Assembly (NCBI RefSeq): GCF_030813715.1
Contig: NZ_JAUSUZ010000001.1
Coordinates: forward strand, 5,704,001 to 5,768,000
Length of the DNA stretch: 64,000 nt
Direction: 5' to 3'
Source: Catenuloplanes indicus
GTDB lineage: Bacteria > Actinomycetota > Actinomycetes > Mycobacteriales > Micromonosporaceae
Part shown: positions 59,577 through 64,000 of the stretch, piece by piece
Layout: each line of letters begins with the position of its first letter
How positions within the stretch are numbered: position 1 is the stretch's first letter
Notes under the pieces: model-generated
Databases searched by the model: none
Seen by the model: only the letters and a program-made list of their open reading frames with translations
Told to the model about the DNA's origin: nothing
Program-made: the position numbers and the translations under genes

Positions 59577-60035
59577 TCAGGACGTCCACTCCAGCGCTGC
59601 GGCCTGGATCTCCGCCACCGGTACGTCCCGGTCGTGCCGCGCGATGGCCCAGCGCACGCCGAACGGGCAGCGCACCACGCCCATCCGGTCGCCGGAGAAC
59701 ACGTCCGTGACCTCGGACAGCGGCGTCGCACCGGCCGCGACCGCGCGGGCGAACACCGCGTCCGGGTCCGCCACCCACTGGGTGACCGTGAACATGTTGC
59801 CCTCCGCCGGCGGCGGCAGGATCCCGTACTCCGGCATCGGCTCGCTGAGCTGGAATCGCACGCCGTTCAGCTCCAGCTCCGCATGCATGATCGAGCCGTC
59901 CGGCGCCTCCATCCGCACCAGCACGGTCGCGCCGAACACGTCGCGGTAGAAGTCCAGCGCCTTGGCCGCCTCGTTCACCGTGAAGAACAGGCTGAGCCGG
60001 GCATATCCGGCCGGGGACACGTTTTTGTCAGACAT
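59577..60035 (-). CDS. VOC-superfamily protein (PhnB/glyoxalase-like)
   Basis: A 152-residue protein: ARLSLFFTVNEAAKALDFYRDVFGATVLVRMEAPDGSIMHAELELNG with one repeat of the vicinal-oxygen-chelate fold, and QWVADPDAVFARAVAAGA with the second. It resembles the PhnB-like group. Substrate unknown. ATG 60035 is preferred; ATG 60044 adds MDP. Divergent from an AraC-type regulator gene with only 18 bp between the two starts, so they may share a control region. Confidence 0.88.
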   Translation of the reverse strand: MSDKNVSPAGYARLSLFFTVNEAAKALDFYRDVFGATVLVRMEAPDGSIMHAELELNGVRFQLSEPMPEYGILPPPAEGNMFTVTQWVADPDAVFARAVAAGATPLSEVTDVFSGDRMGVVRCPFGVRWAIARHDRDVPVAEIQAAALEWTS

Positions 60036-60053
60036 GGGGTCCATGCTTGCCGG

Positions 60054-60860
60054 ATGACGGCGACCGCGCTTGGACAAACACGACAGGCCACGGCCTCCAC
60101 GGGCGGCCTGCTGCCCGGCGGCGACTTCCGGCTGACCCGGCTGCCGCCGTCCGACGCCGTGGCCGAGCTGGTCGAGCGGCACTGGCTGGTCAGCTGGGAC
60201 CTGCCGGCCGGGCGCACCTCCGCGGCCACACTGCTGCCGCACCCGTGCGTGAACCTGACCTGGCTGCCCGGCACCCCGGTCATGGTCAACGGGGTCGGTC
60301 GCGGCCTGTTCACGTACCCGCTGGCCGGAAAGGGTCTGGTCTTCGGGGTGAAGTTCCGGCCCGGCGGGTTCGCGCCGTTCCGGTCCGGCGAGGTGGCGGA
60401 GCTGACCGACCGGACGGAGCCGCTGCACCACGCCGGTGAGCTGGCCGCGGAGCTGGCCGCGGCCACGGACCTGACCGGGATGGCCGCGGCGGCCGAGCGC
60501 CACCTGCTGACCCGGTGGCCGGCGCCGGACCCGGCGGTCGCGCAGGTCGGGCAGATCATCCGGGCGATGCTGCACGATCCGGACGTGCGGCGGGTGGACG
60601 ACGTGGCGGCCCGGTTCGGCCTGTCCGCGCGCTCGCTGCAACGGCTGTTCCGGGCGTACGTGGGCGTGACGCCGAAGGCGGTGCTGGCGCGCTACCGGCT
60701 GCACGAGGCGGCCGAGCGGCTGGCCGACCCGGGCGCCGGCGGGCTGGCGCGGGTCGCGGCGGATCTGGGCTACTGCGACCAGTCACACTTCATCCGCGAC
60801 TTCACCCGGGTGGTGGGCCGGACACCGGGCAATTTTGAGTACCGACACTCAGGGCCGTGA
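60054..60860 (+). CDS. AraC-family transcriptional regulator
   Basis: A 268-residue protein. The N-terminal part (DFRLTRLPPSDAVAELVERHWLVSWDL) resembles the DUF6597 sensing domain of actinobacterial AraC regulators. The C-terminal domain (about 165-262) has two helix-turn-helix units: VRRVDDVAARFGLSARSLQRLFRAYVGVTPK and RVAADLGYCDQSHFIRDFTRVVGRTP. It is divergent from the VOC gene and may control it. The stop overlaps a possible GTG start of the next gene. Confidence 0.92.
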   Translation: MTATALGQTRQATASTGGLLPGGDFRLTRLPPSDAVAELVERHWLVSWDLPAGRTSAATLLPHPCVNLTWLPGTPVMVNGVGRGLFTYPLAGKGLVFGVKFRPGGFAPFRSGEVAELTDRTEPLHHAGELAAELAAATDLTGMAAAAERHLLTRWPAPDPAVAQVGQIIRAMLHDPDVRRVDDVAARFGLSARSLQRLFRAYVGVTPKAVLARYRLHEAAERLADPGAGGLARVAADLGYCDQSHFIRDFTRVVGRTPGNFEYRHSGP

Positions 60861-60886
60861 CCGCGTGCGGCGGCAGGATCGTCCGC

Positions 60887-61273
60887 ATGAGTGGCAAGCA
60901 GGTGTTCCTGGGTTCGGCCGGTGCGGCCGTCGTCTTCGCGGTGTCCTGGTTCCTCCCCGCCGGTGTGCTGTCGCTGCTGAGCGCGGGCTCGGCGGACGCG
61001 AACATCGGCGCCGGCCTGTTGCTGCTGGCGATCCCGGCCGCGGTGGTCCCGCTCGGCCTCTGGGCGCTGCTGCGCCGGCTGGCCGTGCCGGGCGCCGCCG
61101 TGATCGGGGCCGGCGGCATCGTGGTCTACGTGGCGACCGTGATGGTCGCCACCGACCAGGTCGTGCTGGACCCGCTCTACCTGACCGGCGCGATCGGCAC
61201 CGGCGCCTTCCTGGTCTACGCGGCCCTCGCGGCCGTGCTGGCCGGCGCGATCGCGGGCCGGCGCAACGCGTGA
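60887..61273 (+). CDS. Four-helix membrane protein, function unknown
   Basis: A 128-residue protein with four hydrophobic helices: VFLGSAGAAVVFAVSWFLPAG, GAGLLLLAIPAAVVPLGLWALL, VPGAAVIGAGGIVVYVATVMV and LTGAIGTGAFLVYAALAAVLAGA. The ATG at 60887 is chosen; a GTG at 60857 overlapping the AraC stop is in the same frame. No family recognised. Confidence 0.65.
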   Translation: MSGKQVFLGSAGAAVVFAVSWFLPAGVLSLLSAGSADANIGAGLLLLAIPAAVVPLGLWALLRRLAVPGAAVIGAGGIVVYVATVMVATDQVVLDPLYLTGAIGTGAFLVYAALAAVLAGAIAGRRNA

Positions 61274-61289
61274 CTCCGGGGCGGGGATC

Positions 61290-61320
61290 GGGTCCGGGCG
61301 GCGGGGGGCCGTCCGGACCC
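61290..61320. terminator. Hairpin terminator between convergent genes
   Basis: GGGTCCGG (61290-61297) pairs with CCGGACCC (61313-61320), between the four-helix protein gene and the toxin gene. Confidence 0.6.
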
Positions 61321-61331
61321 ACACGCGCTGA

Positions 61332-61646
61332 TCAGAGCTCGAACAGGTCGCGCAGTGCCTCGTTGAGCCGGGCCAGGCTGGCGCCGGTGACCATCCCGAC
61401 CTTCTCCGCGCCCGCGCTGGCCGGCAGCCGGCGCATCCGGTTCACCACCACCACGCCGGAGAGCGGGTCCGCCTCGGCCAGCGGCACGGCGAACGGCGGC
61501 AGCTCCGTGGTGCCGCGCTGACGCACGATCGGCGCGCAGAACGGCGCGGCGCTGGGCCGCTCGTTGTGCGAGTCCCCGGACAGCACCACCACCCGGTACC
61601 GCAGGTCGCTGCGGCCCCCGATGGTCCAGATCTCGCCCCGGTTCAC
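61332..61646 (-). CDS. MazF/PemK-type endoribonuclease toxin
   Basis: A 104-residue protein beginning VNRGEIWTIGGRSDLRYRVVVLSGDSHNE, the usual start of the MazF/PemK fold (RGEIW), with PFAVPLAEADPLSGVVVVNRMRRLPAS and AEKVGMVTGASLARLNEALRDLF at the C-terminus. The Arg and Ser/Thr expected at the RNA-cleavage site are present (Arg near residue 15; SG in VVLSGD). These toxins cut mRNA and some tRNA/rRNA. The GTG at 61646 overlaps the antitoxin stop by 4 bp (GTGA). Cut sequence unknown. Confidence 0.9.
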   Translation of the reverse strand: MNRGEIWTIGGRSDLRYRVVVLSGDSHNERPSAAPFCAPIVRQRGTTELPPFAVPLAEADPLSGVVVVNRMRRLPASAGAEKVGMVTGASLARLNEALRDLFEL

Positions 61647-61894
61647 GCGGCGTCGGAGAGGTCGTTCCAGTTGGTCTCGAGCTTCTCCGCCAGGCGGTCG
61701 AAGCCGTCCAGCTCGTCGCGGACGTCGGGGTTGGCGGTCAGCCACTCCTCGTGGCGACGGGCGGCCTGCCGCAGCGCCTCACGCCGGGCCGCACGGTCCA
61801 GCCAGGCCGCGAGCGTGAGACCCTCCTCGGCCGCGGCCTTCCGCGCCCGGGCCAGGGTGTCCGCCCTCAGGCCGAGGATCACCTTTTCCGCCAT
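61643..61894 (-). CDS. Antitoxin of the MazF-type pair
   Basis: An 83-residue protein: MAEKVILGLRADTLARARKAA, a ribbon-helix-helix-like start, and an acidic C-terminal half (VRDELDGFDRLAEKLETNWNDLSDAA) of the kind that wraps MazF. No clear ribosome site precedes the ATG; a TACGAT box exactly 6 bases upstream of it suits a leaderless mRNA. Confidence 0.85.
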   Translation of the reverse strand: MAEKVILGLRADTLARARKAAAEEGLTLAAWLDRAARREALRQAARRHEEWLTANPDVRDELDGFDRLAEKLETNWNDLSDAA

Positions 61895-61900
61895 ACGGCG

Positions 61901-61906
61901 ATCGTA
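61901..61906 (-). promoter_or_regulatory. -10-like box for a leaderless antitoxin-toxin transcript
   Basis: On the minus strand TACGAT lies 6 bases before the antitoxin ATG (61894), the standard -10 to start-site distance. No convincing -35 box was found. Confidence 0.4.
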
Positions 61907-61926
61907 CGCGCGCCCCGGCCCGAACC

Positions 61927-62694
61927 CTATCGCCCGGTACGAAGCCGGACGAGCAGGTCGTGCACCGCGTCCTCGGCGGGCGGGCGCTCCGGCAGCCGGG
62001 TGACCGTCCGGGCGTCCTCCAGCGCCGCCGCCAGGGCCGCGAGGTCGCCGTCCACGGCCGGTGGCACCAGCCCGGCCGCGGCGCGGTGCTCACCGGCCAC
62101 CTTCGCCGCGATCAGCTCGGCCAGGTAACCCGGCGCCTCCGGCACCAGCCCGGCCAGCGCCGGCAGGTGCGCGCTCAACTCGCCGGAACGCATCAGGTAC
62201 AGACCGGTCAGGTACGCCCGGAACGTGTAGAGCAGCGGTTTCAGCTCGCCCGACGTCGCGTACAGCCGCTTCTGGGTCTCGGCGAAGCCGCGGTAGTGGT
62301 GCGCGTGGTGCCGGGTGACCGTGCCGGGGCCGAGCGCACGCAGTTCCTCGTGCGCCGGCGAGCTGGTCACCACGATCGGCGAGAGCAGCTGTTCGAGCAC
62401 GTACCCGTTGCGGCTCAGCAGCAGCCGGAAGAACTTGAACGCGTCGTGCGTGACCAGGTCGATCTCCGCGCCGTTCCGCTCCCACGCGATGTCGACGGTG
62501 GCGCGGCCGGCGCGCAGCCCGACCACCTCCTCGATCGGCAGCAGGTGCGCGCCGCGCAGGTCGACGTCCGAGTCCCGGCTCGGGAACCCGTAGAGATGCG
62601 CGCCGGAGACGGTCACGAACAGCAGCGGGTACGGCTGACCGGCGGTGATCTCGCGCAGCTCGCCGAGATCGAGCGTGGTCATGTCCCGGCTCAC
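61927..62694 (-). CDS. RlaP-like nucleotidyltransferase 1
   Basis: A 255-residue protein. FVTVSGAHLYGFPSRDSDVDLRG matches the GSxxxG...DSDxD signature of the polymerase-beta superfamily; the overall pattern (DLVTHDAFKFFRLLLSRNGYVLEQLLSP, then FAETQKRLYATSGELKPLLYTFRAYLTG) fits the PF10127 family (RlaP, predicted RNA-repair nucleotidyltransferases). Metal-binding Asp residues are present. The GTG at 62694 overlaps the stop of a paralogous gene by 4 bp, so both are co-translated. Its nucleotide and RNA target are unknown; the toxin pair begins 32 bp downstream. Confidence 0.85.
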   Translation of the reverse strand: MSRDMTTLDLGELREITAGQPYPLLFVTVSGAHLYGFPSRDSDVDLRGAHLLPIEEVVGLRAGRATVDIAWERNGAEIDLVTHDAFKFFRLLLSRNGYVLEQLLSPIVVTSSPAHEELRALGPGTVTRHHAHHYRGFAETQKRLYATSGELKPLLYTFRAYLTGLYLMRSGELSAHLPALAGLVPEAPGYLAELIAAKVAGEHRAAAGLVPPAVDGDLAALAAALEDARTVTRLPERPPAEDAVHDLLVRLRTGR

Positions 62695-63620
62695 GTCAGG
62701 CTCCGCGCCCGCACCGATCGCAGCCAGGCGTCCACCCGGGCCACGTCCGGCACGGCCGGCAGCGGCGTGTGGTCCAGCGCGTCGTCGATCTGCGCGTGCA
62801 GCGACAGCCGCCAGGTCTCCACGTCCGCCCAGGAGCGCTCACCGCGGCGTACCCGCAGCAGGCCCGCCCGGTGGTCGCCCGCGTCCGTCCGGAAGTCTCC
62901 GGTGGTCAGCACGTCCCGGCACGCCAGCAGCAGCCGGAGCAGGTGCATGACGTGCTTCCAGCGCGGCTCACCGTCCCGGCGCAGGTCCGCTTCGATCTTC
63001 CGGAACTGGCTCAGTACGTAGCCGGAGTAGGTCTGGTACACGAGCTGGGACAGGAACGCGCCACGCAGCTCCAGCAGTTCCCGGCCGAGCGGCGTGATCG
63101 TCTGCACCAGCGGCGAGTGCAGCACCTCTAGCAGGTTCGGGTTCGCCTTCAGGGCCAGCTCGCAGAACCGCTCCACCTCCCAGGAGAAGTGTTCCGGCGC
63201 CGGGCCGTCCACGTGCTGCGGCGGCTTGTGCAGCGACCAGAACGCGTCCGCCGGTGCGGCGTAGACGCCGCGCACGTCGGTGTCCGAGTCCTCGGTGTCC
63301 AGGCCGAACGCGCGCGAACCGACCACCGCGGCGTAGATCGTGTGGTCCGTGACGAACCGGTGGTCGGCCGGCGTCGACGCGCCGCCCGGTGCCCGGGTGC
63401 CCACGCCGATGTCCTGCTGGTGCGCCTTGCGCAGCGCCAGCTCGCCGCGGGCGGCGGTCACCTGCCGGCCGTCGGTGAGCCGGACCAGGTAACCGCCGGA
63501 TTCGGAGTCGCCGACGACGCGGCCGGTCGCGCCGCGCTGCACCCGCGCGCCGGCCCGGTCGACGGAGGCCTCGCGGAGCACGACCTGCGTGCCACCGGGA
63601 AGGCGAGGAGGATTCGTCAT
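62691..63620 (-). CDS. RlaP-like nucleotidyltransferase 2 with N-terminal extra domain
   Basis: A 309-residue protein. The first 60 residues form a small all-beta-like domain (VQRGATGRVVGDSESGGYLVRLTDGRQVTAARGELAL), resembling KOW/SH3-like nucleic-acid-binding folds. The nucleotidyltransferase core has AAVVGSRAFGLDTEDSDTDVRGVY and ANPNLLEVLHSPLV, with conserved helices to the end (FLSQLVYQTYSGYVLSQFRKIE). It is a paralogue of gene 1. The ATG at 63620 begins 2 bp after the stop of the upstream gene. Presumed to add nucleotides to RNA; not proven. Confidence 0.85.
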   Translation of the reverse strand: MTNPPRLPGGTQVVLREASVDRAGARVQRGATGRVVGDSESGGYLVRLTDGRQVTAARGELALRKAHQQDIGVGTRAPGGASTPADHRFVTDHTIYAAVVGSRAFGLDTEDSDTDVRGVYAAPADAFWSLHKPPQHVDGPAPEHFSWEVERFCELALKANPNLLEVLHSPLVQTITPLGRELLELRGAFLSQLVYQTYSGYVLSQFRKIEADLRRDGEPRWKHVMHLLRLLLACRDVLTTGDFRTDAGDHRAGLLRVRRGERSWADVETWRLSLHAQIDDALDHTPLPAVPDVARVDAWLRSVRARSLT

Positions 63621-63622
63621 GG

Positions 63623-64000
63623 TCAGGCGATCGTACGTTCACCCCGGGTGAATCCGGTGCCGGACCAGGTGAACCGGTCGGTGACGGTGAGCGTGCCGCC
63701 GGACGCGTTGTCGTCCTGCTGCTGGAACGCGCGTGAGGTGACCACGACCGCACCGTCGTCGATCAGGATCTTCTTGACCCGCAGACCGCGCTCGTCGGTG
63801 CCGTCCTTCTGGCTGAGCAGCACGCCGAGCCGCCGCCACTGGCCGGCCGGCGGCGCTCCGTCGTAGGCGTGCACCACGGACGGCCAGCTCGACGTGGAGC
63901 CGGTGCAGGCCGCGGCGACCAGCACGTCCGGCACGCCGTCGCCGGTCAGGTCCCGGTTCACCAGCGGGCCCTGCTCCACCGGCAGCGCGGCGGCCGGGCA
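63623..64000 (-). CDS. Secreted or lipoprotein-type protein, C-terminal part (partial)
   Basis: The reading frame enters from beyond the right edge, about 125 codons being visible. The segment VNRDLTGDGVPDVLVAAACT is an FG-GAP/calcium-binding-repeat-like motif, usual in secreted or lipid-anchored actinobacterial proteins; the end (SGGTLTVTDRFTWSGTGF) is typical of such exported proteins. It ends 2 bp before the RlaP-like gene 2. Function unknown. Confidence 0.6.
   Translation of the reverse strand, partial: CPAAALPVEQGPLVNRDLTGDGVPDVLVAAACTGSTSSWPSVVHAYDGAPPAGQWRRLGVLLSQKDGTDERGLRVKKILIDDGAVVVTSRAFQQQDDNASGGTLTVTDRFTWSGTGFTRGERTIA

Overview
The window is about 64 kb of very GC-rich chromosome from a filamentous-type actinobacterium, most likely of the family Micromonosporaceae (inferred from gene content; no ribosomal or other marker gene is present). 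Signs are the frequent GTG starts, acyl-CoA carboxylase genes with an epsilon subunit, a stand-alone mycosin, a GTP-dependent PEP carboxykinase, GlpX, DUF4245, DUF3152 and SigE-type sigma genes, and the xseB-xseA/ispH/DUF4245/glpX neighbourhood. No tRNA, rRNA or CRISPR array was seen.

Layout. 1-20.1 kb: an acyl-CoA carboxylase/biotin locus (biotin carboxylase fragment, maf, accE, carboxyltransferase beta, birA, all near one another but split up) interleaved with accessory genes: a PadR-controlled DrrAB-type exporter and an MFS transporter, an intergenic repeat cluster, a three-gene mycosin/EspB-like module with lower GC, a large membrane Ser/Thr kinase, a secreted Asp-Leu-repeat protein, an M50-like membrane protease and a 1280-residue disordered membrane protein. 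20.2-25.4 kb: PH-domain protein, MaoC-like hydratase, two GtrA proteins, a sigma factor with a fused zinc-finger tail, and pckG. 25.5-29.3 kb: a cis-prenyltransferase, an intact-ended IS4-type insertion sequence (28-bp inverted repeats, 10-bp target duplication), a gene-poor stretch and otsB. 29.6-33.7 kb: PhoH/PIN protein, secreted lysozyme-like protein, trypsin-like protease, rhomboid. 33.8-36.6 kb: orphan trpBA plus a GntR regulator. 36.6-47.7 kb: core genes glpX, DUF4245, two lipoproteins, xseB, xseA, ispH, rmuC, MOSC. 47.7-56.2 kb: valS, a frame-disrupted sigE-type sigma gene with its partner, a DUF3152 protein and a heterodimeric ABC exporter. 56.2-60.9 kb: alkylation repair (ogt, ada-alkA), a flavin/F420-type oxidoreductase, a VOC protein and an AraC regulator. 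61.3-64 kb: a MazF-type toxin-antitoxin pair next to two RlaP-like nucleotidyltransferases and a partial secreted protein.

How the genes work together. BirA biotinylates the carboxylase alpha subunit, which with the beta and epsilon subunits makes carboxylated acyl-CoA for lipid synthesis. ogt and ada-alkA repair alkylated DNA. The trpB/trpA pair makes tryptophan and sits beside a palindrome-rich control region. The most interesting candidates are the orphan mycosin module (5.3-8.0 kb), the RNA-cleaving/RNA-nucleotidyltransferase neighbourhood at the right end (61.3-63.6 kb), two dispersed intergenic repeat families, one of which was the target of the IS, and two genes interrupted by single-base frame changes (IS transposase and sigE-type sigma factor).
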